DNA of 64,000 nucleotides. Origin: Limnephilus marmoratus (Eukaryota; Arthropoda; Insecta; Trichoptera; Limnephilidae). The stretch is taken from the NCBI GenBank assembly GCA_917880885.1, contig OU862917.1:54668727-54732726 (forward strand). The letters are read 5' to 3'. Both the position numbers and the translations under genes were made by a program. The notes under the pieces were generated by a model, which worked only from the letters and a program-made list of their open reading frames with translations, did no database searches and was not told where the DNA came from. Positions 43,985 to 54,251 of this stretch are shown here, piece after piece; the stretch's first letter is position 1; each line of letters starts with the position of its first letter.

Positions 43985-44400
43985 GAAAAATGATCTTAAC
44001 AGACGGATTGCAATCTTTAGAGCACAGGCGTCGGGTGGGAATGCTATCCTTGTTCTACCGGTATTACAGTGGAAGATGCTCCTTGGAACTAGCATCATTG
44101 ATCCCTTCGGCACCGGTGCATAGTCGGGAAACACGCCAAACGCGTGCCCAACATTTGTACACAGTTGACATTTGTCACATGAGAACGGGTCGTTTCTTCG
44201 ACTCGTTCTTGTGTTCAGCAGCTCGGCTGTGGAATGATTTGCCGGCCTCTGTGTTTCCTCCTTCCTACAACATGGGTCTCTTCAAGACCAATGTTCATTC
44301 CTTCCTCTCCTCAAAAAGACCCTCCACACAGCATCCCAGATGACATAGGCCCTGAGGGAAATTATTTTCCTCAGGGCCTCCTGTGTGGAGTTAATGTAAA
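43985..44400 (+). pseudogene. LINE-L 3' fragment with coding end and nested stem-loop
   Basis: Frame 43990-44343 encodes GLQSLEHRRRVGMLSLFYRY, then SGRCSLELASLIPS and MRTGRFFDSFLCSAARLWND, the usual C-terminal portion after RT in CR1/jockey-group elements. The 5' 80-90% of the element is missing. The 3' end folds: outer arms 44322-44331 and 44381-44390 (CTCCACACAG/CTGTGTGGAG), inner arms 44348-44357 and 44369-44378 (GGCCCTGAGG/CCTCAGGGCC), followed by TTAATGTAAAAAATAAAAAA. Confidence 0.8.
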
Positions 44401-45744
44401 AAATAAAAAAAAACCTATGATCAAAAAATAATTACAAAAAGTACACAATTTTAATAGTTTTATCATCACGCCTTTCACCATTTTTGGAAGTAGGTATAAA
44501 TTAAAGTAAATTTGGAATGAAATAAAATGATATTGAGTTATAATTTTAAAAAGATGGTACGAAGAATGATTAATCTTTCTCATTGGAACCGCCCTGTACG
44601 ATCGTAAGAACATCTTTCGACGAAATGTGGATTTTCGGCCGCTGGCTGGTTAAATGCCCTTAAAATTCGGAGTCATGATTTTTTTCATGTGGGCGGAAAA
44701 TATTCAAAATGATAAAGTTTTAAATCACGCGAGTGCTTTTAAGAATTTGATGTAACATATTATTAATTCGTAGATTTGCTTTATAATTTCATATAAACTA
44801 TCTAGACACTTAAATGTACAACTGCTGCAACAGGGATTAACAATTTTGTTCAAGTACACGAGTAGTATTGTCGGGCGGGAAATTCAACATTAAAAAAATA
44901 TCAACGTAATTTTTTTTTAATAAAATGTTAACTCCTAATTTTTGTTAAGTTTTTAATTTTTGCCCTTTTTAAATTAATAGCATCACATGTTATTTCAAAT
45001 TAAAAATTTCAACACATGGTCACCCCACACGTTTATATTTTAATGTATACGGTTCCTTCTTAGAAGGAATGCATTATCTGTAAGAAACGTTAATGTAACA
45101 ATATTGTTCTTTCAATACCTATGTTATTTTGTGTTATTTTTATTACTTTATACAACTTTTAAACTCAACAAGGTCTTGTCCTAGAGAGTTTATAAATTGA
45201 ATTGACCTCCGATGTGAAGAAGCAATATATAATATTAACAAAGGAAATCTTGCTTGACACATTTCATAACTTGTACTTTATTTTCAGATATTCATGGAAA
45301 CGGAAAATTTACTCAAACTTCTATTGAAAGACAATAAACGAAAACTTTAAGCTGGAAAAATATTGGCAATTTTCATGAAAGTCGTCCAGAAACGTTGTCC
45401 ACAAACTTCAATGACCAATACCGTGAGTACTATGGAGGTTTTGTTCATTGGGATATGGAGTGAGGTTCGTGTTACAGAATAATGAAAGAATGAATGACAT
45501 TAAATTTGAGAACACTGTATCATATTTATGTAAATTCACTTAAAAGTATATCAGGGAAGGTTTATTGTTGTCTAATCTACGACCGACATTTTAATTTAAA
45601 AAAATGATTCAAAGTTATTGCCGACATCAGGATGAAATATAACTTAAACGTACATAGGAACATATATAATATATATTTTTAATTCTTCATCTTACTACCA
45701 AAACAGTTTATCAGCAGGTCAATTTTACAATCTTATTTTTTTTT
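44401..45744. other. No gene seen; one dispersed repeat
   Basis: 44985-45150 matches the reverse complement of 16105-16260. Otherwise AT-rich with no recognised features. Confidence 0.45.
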
Positions 45745-46050
45745 ACATTAGTTCTACAAGGCCCTGAGGAAAATAATTTCCCTCAGGACTTACTTCATTT
45801 TTGAGGACGCCATGTGGAGGGTCTTTTTAGGAAAAGGAAGTAGAGGACGTTCTGGAAAGGAAAAAAGGTACGAGGGGTGGGTAGGAATCTGGGGTCGGTG
45901 TATCCAAGAGTGACGGACGTGTGAATCTATCATTACCAATGCGGTGCAAGGCAATGTTCCGAGAGAGTCCTGCTGGAGAGGTCAAAAGATCTACCTCAAC
46001 GATCTACCTGTGTACACACATCTACCGGATCTGCCGGATCTGCCCTGATA
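45745..46050 (-). mobile_element. SINE-L copy, head missing
   Basis: Sense minus; tail stem-loop (GGAAAATTATTT side) at 45760-45830 and body with GAGAGAGTCCTGCTGGAGAG on plus. The head is replaced by CCGGATCTG repeats and the hammerhead-like element. Confidence 0.6.
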
Positions 46051-46145
46051 TGGACACTGTCCGCAACGCTGTCCAAAACGTTGGCTAAAGAAGGAGGTAG
46101 CGCAACACGACATAACACCCCAAAAACAAATAACGAAAAAAACTA
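46040..46145 (+). ncRNA. Hammerhead-like core, AACGUU family, decayed copy
   Basis: CCTGATATGGACACTGTCCG then CAACGCTGTCCAAAACGTTG and GCTAAAGAAGGAGGTAGCGC. The CUGANGA word and GAAA each carry a lesion; the AACGTT palindrome is kept. Confidence 0.45.
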
Positions 46146-48304
46146 AAAAGCATCATTTAGATAAATTGAAGCCTTTCCTACCGTTTCACTTGAACAGAAT
46201 TAAAAGTTATTTCTTCGGAATATAAATATGTTCATATACAATATTTAGAAAATCGTATTGGTTACCGACAATTTAACTTTAATTAACATATTATTTGAAA
46301 GTGTTTTTCCATCGCCACCAGCAATACCAACATGGCAGAGGCGTCCTAATTCAGTGTACATCCAACATAAACGAACTAAACAAGCTTTGCGCGGAGATAT
46401 TAAAGTGGAAGTTGGTTGGATCGAGCGGCGAGGGCGGTTACCAGGGCGGGGATACTGCGGTTGGGGCGGAAGGAACTTCACTGCCGCCTGGTGTCTGGTT
46501 GCCTGACCGCCCAGCCGCCTGGACCTGATGAGATGAATTATTAAATGCTGATGAGATATTAATAACAAGGGTTACATAAAATGAAAAATCAATTCGTAAA
46601 AATAAAGTTTTTTAACATCACACATCCATTTTTATTGCGTAGTAAAGTAGTTTCGACTTAACGCCATTTTATTCTATTTTAGAGAAATGCATGTTTGTGC
46701 GCGTGTTGCCGAGTTTCAGCTCGATCGGATGTTAGGAAGTGGGCTAATTTCCACTTCTAAGATTTGCATTATTTTTTCATGAAAATAAAATCAAAATTCA
46801 AACAGATGTAGGTATTTAAAAATCAAACAAAACCTTTTGGCATTGTTTACTTAGAAAACATAAAACAGAAAGCTCTCTGTGAAAAAGCAATAAATTGAAT
46901 TTTTAAGAAAATAAAACGTGTTATCTATTGTCTTGGTCAAAACACAAAGTGTAAACGAGATATTTCTCAAAAACACTGTCAATATTTCACCTGTTAGAAC
47001 ATTGTACATTATACATCGAACAATGTAAATTTACATTTTATGAAAGAGATCACAACTTTCGATGAATTATTTTTTTTTGTCTTGAAAAGAAATACATTTC
47101 CGGGTTACCAATATATTTATTTGTCCCAGATTTTCACAAAGACGGTGCTCTACAAATTGTCCAAATATTATTATTATTACCTGACAATCTACAAAAAAAA
47201 AACTCCTACTACCATCATTATATTAGTGGAAAAAAACATTGGTTGTGCAATGATGAAGGGCAAGCTACAAGAGGAATTGAATACACGATGAATGTGAGAG
47301 AACTTGATGCATTTGTCAAGATAGTAGTTAGGTAAATACTTACTTTTATTGCACTTAATTATACTGTCCTAAAACGACAGAATTTTGGAATTTTTCACAA
47401 GTTTTTCTATGGATGATAATAAAATTGACACTGTAAAAATAAAATTGTTATTATGATAAAAATGTACATTCTTCGATTAAATTTCATACACAAATTACAG
47501 ATTTCACCGCCATTGTGAATTTCAAATGGGATAGCGATACAAGATGTCAGGCAAGTATGAGAGGGACAGAGCGCGTTATAAATGGACTAAAACCAAAAGG
47601 TACTAAGGTAAAAGATGACATTCGTTTCCATTCAAATCTATAAAAAAAACGAAATTCATCAGTAAGCACGCTGCTCAAAGCACACACATTTTTTTGTTAA
47701 CATAACATAACATACATAATAACTTATGTACAATAAAAAAAAACATAAATTTGTTTTCGACACCAATTTATATGTTTAAAAAAAAAAAAATTATAAATTA
47801 TGGCGAGCCACAATGTTAATGCTTTTTATTTTAATAACTTATGTTTTTAAAATTATCCATATTTAATTTCCAAATTATTTTCTCGTAGATATGCCACTCT
47901 ACGTCCTTGTTTCCTGGCGTTCCGGCCTTGTATGAAGTAAAGTTTTCGCCACGTGGTTTCAACCCCAGGGACAGGCGATGGTAAGGGGGGTGGTGCAGGG
48001 TGCAGGGGGCAGGGGGCAGAAATAGCGCGTTGGTTGGGACCACTGTAGGTTTCGGAAGTCGCCGCGACGCGACGCCTGAATTAGTCGCCTTGATTTGACG
48101 CCCGGCGTATAGCGCCCGCGCCCGGTAAGGGCTGATACACACTATTATCCACTATTATCCAGGTATGTATATATGCACCAAAAATTACACTGTACAAGGG
48201 ATGTTTATTAGTACCTACTTATCCGACTATTGAAATCTGGTCAAAAAACATAGCTGAAGACTTGCATGATCAATTTTTATTTCTTTTATAAGTTCTATAA
48301 TATT
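46146..48304. other. No gene seen
   Basis: 46400-46530 and 47930-48130 are GC-richer patches, the latter with CGACGCGACGCCTG and a G run. Overlapping frames there have no known domains. Confidence 0.4.
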
Positions 48305-48740
48305 ACTGGCTGACCCGACAAACATTGTTCGGCCATATAAATTATTTCTAGTGAATATTTTGGTTGTTAAATAAAAAATAACGAATGTATTGTGAGTGTG
48401 TGGGGAAGCGATCTATGACAGAATGAGGAATGGAGCGCTGTAGACGATGACCGCCGATAAAAAAATAAAAAAAACACCAACTAAAGTAGAAAATGTAATA
48501 AAGAAATTCAATATGAATCTCGAAGAGCAATTGAGTGTACGATATTTTTTGTCAGTCCCTCTTTAGCCAACAAAAATAAGCTCGATGGTTTGCCTACGCG
48601 AGAACACGATTCCGAATGAAATTTCAAAATGACGCGATGCTTCTCGTGAGTGTGGACGAAAGTTCGATGAGGTGGACGTAGCGCCATCTGTCATTCAACA
48701 ACATAAATAATTTCGTTCTGTTTGAAATACAAAAAACGGT
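48305..48740 (+). repeat. Dispersed insect repeat, unclassified
   Basis: Begins GGCTGACCCGACAAACATTG and TTCGGCCATATAAATTATTT, wording I know from repeats in several insect genomes; boundaries are uncertain and no coding is seen. Confidence 0.45.
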
Positions 48741-49397
48741 TAAATTTATATACATAAAAATACTAAAATCGCGATTAAAAAATCGGAGGATGGGGGTAGG
48801 AGGGTTAAAATTTGGGGTAATAGGTATTTTTGGATGCTAAATTAAAAAAAAATCAAAACAAAAAAAAGTTTAAAAAATAGAATTTATTTTTGTGGATAGG
48901 GACACCCTATTCACCTAGTAGTACGAAATAAACTTTAAAACCTATTATCATACCTTATTTAATTTATAAAAACAGTATTTTTAAGAACAAGTTCTGCTAT
49001 GTAATTATTATTACGCGTGACAGCTGTTTCGCCTTCTGAAGACATTATCAAACTGTTTCATCATAAGTAGGTACCTATCTAGAAATAAAACAAATGTATC
49101 GTGGATTAACCGTTTGATAAACCGTTTATAAATAAACTATATTTACTTACAAATTAAATAATAATAACACTGAATATATAAATATACAAATGTGGGCTTT
49201 CACCAGGGTGATACTATTTACCACCCTGATGTGTTTGGTATATTGATAATAATTTTGTCTCCCCGAAGGTTGACACTTAAATTTTCTTTCAAAAACGAAT
49301 AAAATTGTAATTAAAATCGGGTTTATACGATTTTTGGATTTTCTTTAAAATCTGAATCCAATTAGTTTATTTTTCAGGAAGCCTTGTGGTTTTTTTA
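48741..49397 (-). other. No gene; hammerhead-like remnant at 48985-49060
   Basis: On minus, TTTGATAATGTCTTCAGAAG then GCGAAACAGCTGTCACGCG aligns with 4002-4041, with GAAA and the ACAGCTGT palindrome intact and the CUGANGA word altered. Remainder is AT-rich. Confidence 0.4.
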
Positions 49398-49720
49398 ATA
49401 ATAATAATAATAAAACGTTTATTTGTTATAGAGAATACATCAGTACAAAGAAGCTTTGACTGTCCAACTAGGAAGGTCTCCCGTTCTAGGACAGTCAAAT
49501 GACAAACATTTTGATAGGCGTAAATTTAATTTAGAAATGACCAATTTGGGACACAAATCAACAAATCATCGCCAAAAAACTTTATCTTATTTACTAAAGT
49601 TCAGGCAAAAATATTTAATTATTTATAATGTATGCATAATTTAATTATTTACTAATTTAGTTATTAGTTATTATTAATTATTTATAATTATGCACAAGTG
49701 TCCTTTACGTACATGTTTTT
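49398..49720 (-). mobile_element. LINE 3' end with hairpin
   Basis: On minus the sequence ends AATAAACG then TTTTATTATTATTATTATTA, a typical LINE (ATT)n tail. Hairpin 49455-49499 has a perfect 11-bp outer stem (TTTGACTGTCC/GGACAGTCAAA) with an inner GGGA/TTCC pairing. No coding recognised upstream. Confidence 0.55.
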
Positions 49721-49768
49721 TTCAATATAGAAAAAAGAAAGAAATGTAAAATTATAAGTTTACTTGTA

Positions 49769-49902
49769 AATAAACCAAAAGAAAAATAATACATATTACC
49801 AAAATAAAAATAATACATTCTACCAAAAGAAAAATAATACATAAGAAAAATAATACCTATTAATTATAAATAAACCAAAAGAAAAATAATACATATTAAT
49901 AC
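49769..49902. repeat. Minisatellite, ACCAAAAGAAAAATAATAC unit
   Basis: Five to six imperfect copies of a 19-28-bp unit. Confidence 0.7.
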
Positions 49903-50184
49903 AAAGTTATTGAAAGCAGTGAAGAAGAAGCAAACAGAAAATACTTGTATATGGTGACCTTGTTAAAAAACGTACTGCTAAATTGTTTAATTAGTACAGC
50001 TTTATACTTCAGTAGAGGCATACAAAAATATCAGAATCGTTAGCATAAAAGGTTTTTAAAAATGTTTAAAGTGTTTTCCAATCGTACTAAAGAACTTAAT
50101 CAGCCATTACAATAAACTAAATCCGAAAGAAGCCTCATAAGCAAAGGTTTATATTATAGAATTAAACAAACATAAAAGTCTTCA

Positions 50185-50345
50185 ACAACTTAATTATTTA
50201 AACTCGTTTACCAACCGGTTTCGCTTCGCTCAACTTTCATCAAGATAATTTTCTTAACTTTAACAAGTCTACATCTTTACCCTGAACCCGAAAGTAAGCG
50301 AAACCGGGTGGTGAATAAATTGAAATAAATTAGTGTTCAAAACCA
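50185..50345. repeat. Decayed inverted hammerhead-like pair
   Basis: Left reads, on minus, TTGATGAAAGTTGAGCGAAG then CGAAACCGGTTGG; right reads on plus CCTGAACCCGAAAGTAAGCG then AAACCGGGTGG. The two halves are inverted relative to each other as in the intact foldback units, but CUGANGA and helix II are damaged and no 13-bp flanks are seen. Confidence 0.4.
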
Positions 50346-50364
50346 AGTGTGTGTTTTATTTATT

Positions 50365-50760
50365 TACATGAATATCGCACAAGAGTCCCAACTGCTCCCG
50401 TCTATGAGACTATGGCATCCCCAATTGGGGTATGTTGTTAGGCTGAAGGTAGCGGGGAGGGGAAGCAGATAGGGAAGAGGAAGGTGGGGAAGTACCTGGC
50501 TATCTGGTCACCAAAGACGGCTAAAGCCATTTTAAGCAAAGTTTCAATTCTGAATGTTGGTCTTACACCAGGGCGATATTGAGAGTATCTTCCACTCTGG
50601 AACGTGCCGCAAATATACTATATATTATTTTAAATCAATAAATTGTGAAATAACACAAATTAATCACATAAAATTTATTTGCCACGCCGGGATTTGATCC
50701 CGCGACCTTCGGATTGTGAGTCAAGAGCCTTATTGCTAGACTACGCCGGCCGAATGAATG
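50365..50760 (-). mobile_element. SINE S1, best full-length copy
   Basis: On minus: tRNA-like head CGGCGTAGTCTAGCAATAAG (A box) and GTCGCGGGATCAAATCCCGG (B box), body with AACTTTGCTTAAAATGGC, pyrimidine tract, ACCCCAATTGGGGATGCC palindrome, and end GTGCGATATTCATGTAAATA. About 390 bp. Pol III promoter boxes are still recognisable. Confidence 0.85.
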
Positions 50761-51359
50761 TGTTTCATTTGTAACATAACTACACAAAAGTAGCGCATTT
50801 GGTTTTGACAGTTTAGTAGGAAAGCAATAAGGTAAGATAGGGAAAAGTTTAAGGTTGGTTGGAGACTTGGAAGAAATCTTTTGGAGAAATAATAATTATG
50901 ATGGTAATTTTAGATTATTCACAAGAACGAACGTGGAATCGATATTTTGTGATATTTTTAACTATTGAAAAAATCGATTTTCAAGGAATATTTAAAAAAA
51001 CATATTTTACTTTATATGCGATACATTGTTTGTGACACATGGAAACCCTTTTCAGGCTAGCATAGTATATACCTCCACCTGCATTATTTAAAAAAAGTTA
51101 CAACTATTTGAATTGATTTAGTTTGATTATTTTCTCAGTAAAATATGACCAGTAAATCATATTTTGTAAATTGAAAATAAAAATTGGTGCGAACTAGCAG
51201 ATTATCATTATATTTATGAAATCAAAGGAAAATAGGTGTTGGTTAGAGAAATATTAAAAAGAGAGATACTTAACTAATTTAGCTGAAGGGACATTTTCGT
51301 AATTAAGTTGTCGCTTGGAAAAGTTTTTTTCTAAAGAACTATCATTTTACAATTTGTGA
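50761..51359. other. No gene seen
   Basis: AT-rich, nothing recognised. Confidence 0.4.
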
Positions 51360-51765
51360 GACGACTGTGGATACCGCCGCCCCGGAAACCATTAATTGGA
51401 TAACCAACACCTCCGTCGTAGATCAGTCACCCCACGCGTTTGGCTACGTTTGGTGACTTAGAATGGCCGATGCGCCTGTCAACCAGGCTGCGTGGCCGGC
51501 CGGATCTGGAGAGGCCAGTTTGGGGAGATCCTCTTAAGAGAAATCAGAGACCTATGTTTATTCTTGTTGCGCAGCGGGAAGGCTGGGTTCATTCCCTTGG
51601 ACACAATGACCCCTAGATTCCTAGCCACTCTTCATACCTATTTTCTTCCCAGTCCTTCCTCTCCTACCTTTAATTAAAAAGACCTTCACACAGCATCCCC
51701 AAATGCGTCATAGACTCTGAGAGAAATTATTTTCATCGTGCGCCTGTGTGTGGGATTAAAGTTTA
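51360..51765 (+). mobile_element. SINE-L copy, full
   Basis: Starts with ACCGCCGCCCCGGAAACCAT, the head word GGCTACGTTTGGTGACTTAG, the body, and the tail AAAAAGACCTTCACACAGC with ATAGACTCTGAGAGAAATTA. Stem bases are partly eroded. Confidence 0.65.
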
Positions 51766-52959
51766 AAAAAATCACAAATTTACCAAAACGTAAGTTTTCT
51801 TTGAATATATTGCAAAGTTATTATAGTAATTAAAATATTCAGAAAATAAGAGATTACTTTAAGGAGAAAAAAATGAGGGAGAGGGGAGGGGGGTAAACAT
51901 TTATTAGAATGTTTTTTGGGACCTCTAATTTGTTATTATTTACTTCCCATTGATAAAAGATATGGCAAAATTATACATGTAATCGAGTACTACTATCTTT
52001 TTGCTATGCAGTACTAAGACCGATAGCGGTGAGGGTGGGGGGAGTACGTCCTTGATTTTTTACATATACAACCAAAAGCGAGGTCTGCCTTCCAGACAAT
52101 GAAAGAGGTGGCACAGCGTCACTTAGATGAATTATTGCACTAGACCTAATTCTTAGGTGTAGGTTTTGTAGGAAGAACAGAACCGCTGGTTCGGAAGGCG
52201 CAGGCAATCTGGAGGGGTGTTTTACAGGTACTGTAAGACTTGAGGTGGTAGCAAAAGAGCCTCCGTTTTACTAGGGGTGCGTATTAACAGAACCTGCCGG
52301 AAAAATGGAAACCAAATTTGTGGGTTTTCTCCGAAGTTTTAACTGAATATCGAAATGATCATCTCAAGAGCGCAGATCCATTTTCTTCTGTTTTTTTTTA
52401 AAGTAATTTCTTAAATCCATAGCACGTAACGGAAATAGCGTTGCATGCCGAGCTGTGCAAATTTTATGACTCAAATAACTCACCATTTGAGAGTTTCTGC
52501 TTTTCAGGCGAAACAGTGTAAGAAACGTTCAGAAAAACATATTTTTGACATTTTCTGATGAATAATTCTTCGGTCATTAGATTTTAACTTACATTAGTTT
52601 GCGGGCAGTTTTTTTGGTGAAAGGGGTCAATATTCTCAGGCACGGCACTGAAGGATTTGTAAATTAACCCTTTCATATGGTAGTTGGTAGGAGGGAAACT
52701 TTGGTCGCTGCAAGTAGTGCTCGCAGAAGGGGTGGGTGGGATTGGAACTGGTATAGTTTGTGTCGGAAAGCTCCTGTTTTCAACATTAGGTATTCATGCA
52801 ACTGCTATTGTTTCTGACGATGACAACAAATGCTACACACGCAAGAAGTTACCTACTTTAAACGGATTTGTATTCAGTTAAGATTTCTATAAGCACTTGT
52901 ATTTCAGTGCGAAAGATATCACCATAGTGGAAGACAATTATTCTGTATCGAAACGTTCC
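51766..52959. other. No gene seen
   Basis: Small frames at 52004-52207 and 52684-52881 lack known motifs. Confidence 0.4.
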
Positions 52960-53165
52960 TTTTGATCTCTCCAGCCGGATTCCATCGGCTTGCACTGCAG
53001 TAGGAGGAATGGAATCATGCGCCCGTCACTCCTGGATACACTGACCCCCAGATACCTTCTCACCCCTCGTACCCGTTTCCTTCTCAGAACTTCCTCTTCT
53101 TCCTTTCCATAAAAGACCCTCCGCACAGCACGCCCAAAGATAGGCCCGAAGAAAATTTCCACAGA
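52960..53165 (+). mobile_element. SINE-L fragment
   Basis: Matches body and tail: CGTCACTCCTGGATACACTG, CTTCCTCTTCTTCCTTTCCA, AGACCCTCCGCACAGCA. Inner stem-loop mostly deleted. Confidence 0.6.
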
Positions 53166-53498
53166 TAATCATCCTCTTATCAGCTGCTGTAACTTTTGAT
53201 GCTTTTGGGCGTTCGTTATACAGGCTTGTCTTAGTGAGTTTACAAATTGAATCGTAAACAATATTATCTACTGTGTAAAGAAACAATAAATAAATAAATA
53301 CAATTTGTCCATTATCTGAATGACAAATCTTTATCAAATGAATAAGAAAGTCCAAATAAACACGACAATTTCACATTTGTAAAAATGGTTACCGGATAAT
53401 TTAGAACCATGCAACTTCAAAAAGTGATGAAAAAAAAGTTAAATGATAACGTTGGGTTAGGTTATGTGCCATTTTAATTTTTTTTTCATAACTGTTAA
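53166..53498. other. No gene seen
   Basis: AT-rich flank of the BEL element. 53214-53290 (TACAGGCTTGTCTTAGTGAG) recalls 45180-45230, possibly another dispersed repeat. Confidence 0.4.
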
Positions 53499-53992
53499 TG
53501 TTTCATAACGCCGATGGATTTCTTTCGTTTTGTGCTCCGATTGTCATACGAGATCGGCAGGAACCCAGATTTGGGAATTCCGCACAATAAGGGTGCCTGA
53601 CTACACGGTCAACAAGTGACAAGCGCTTTATCGTCAACAAGTCAGTCCGTTGCTAACACCCGACCGTATAGTGACATTTCGCACCACGCCGGAGTGTTAT
53701 TCATCATATCGTCACATAAAGTATAAATCCTACCGTATTCTTTCGTATACTTTATGTGAACTTATTACGTGAATCGTGACTCAAACTTTACCGAAGTTCT
53801 AACAATCAAATAGAACAATCTCGAATGCTTATGGACATCTATGACTGTCACCAAGCCAGAAGACAACTACCGTGAGTACCACTTAATTGTGATATACCTT
53901 TCTTGTTTGGTGGTTGGGCATAACTCAACGAAATCCATTAGCGTCTTAGCAAGGGTATCCGCAAGGTTACTCTCATCCCCATGCCCCGTGCA
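53499..53992 (+). repeat. 5' LTR of BEL/Pao element
   Basis: TGTTTCATAACG at the start and CCCCGTGCA at the end, the usual TG...CA limits. A 14-bp perfect inverted repeat (TCACATAAAGTATA, 53712-53725, with 53746-53759) surrounds 20 nt and contains the TATAAA-like word, so the likely promoter sits in a potential hairpin. Confidence 0.95.
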
Positions 53993-53997
53993 TGAAC

Positions 53998-54017
53998 ATT
54001 TGGTGCCGAAACCAGGG
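53998..54017 (+). promoter_or_regulatory. Probable tRNA primer binding site
   Basis: ATTTGGTGCCGAAACCAGGG lies a few bases after the 5' LTR; TGGTGCCGAAACC is of the type seen at BEL/Pao primer sites. The tRNA is not assigned. Confidence 0.6.
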
Positions 54018-54251
54018 AACATTTTGATAAATAAATTCTTTCTTGACAAAACGAAAGAATGCTATGAAATATTACGTGAATTGAAATGTCATTTCGAAGA
54101 ACGAATTCAAACAGTGAATCGTAGAATTAGTTTACGTAGCTCTTAATTAATTAACGACCTACCTGGCATTTAAATTATATCGAATTCTATTTTTTAATTC
54201 ATAACGTTTTCCTGATTAATTCGTTAGTACATTTGTTTATTTAAAAAAAAA

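Noticed and set aside
50690..50740. Functional tRNA gene on the minus strand
   Set aside because: A and B boxes are present, but the sequence runs directly into the S1 body in every copy and the acceptor arm is not paired; it is a SINE head.
53841..54146. 101-codon frame crossing the 5' LTR end and primer site
   Set aside because: It spans the LTR boundary and primer site, and its 3' LTR counterpart diverges after the LTR end; no protein family match.
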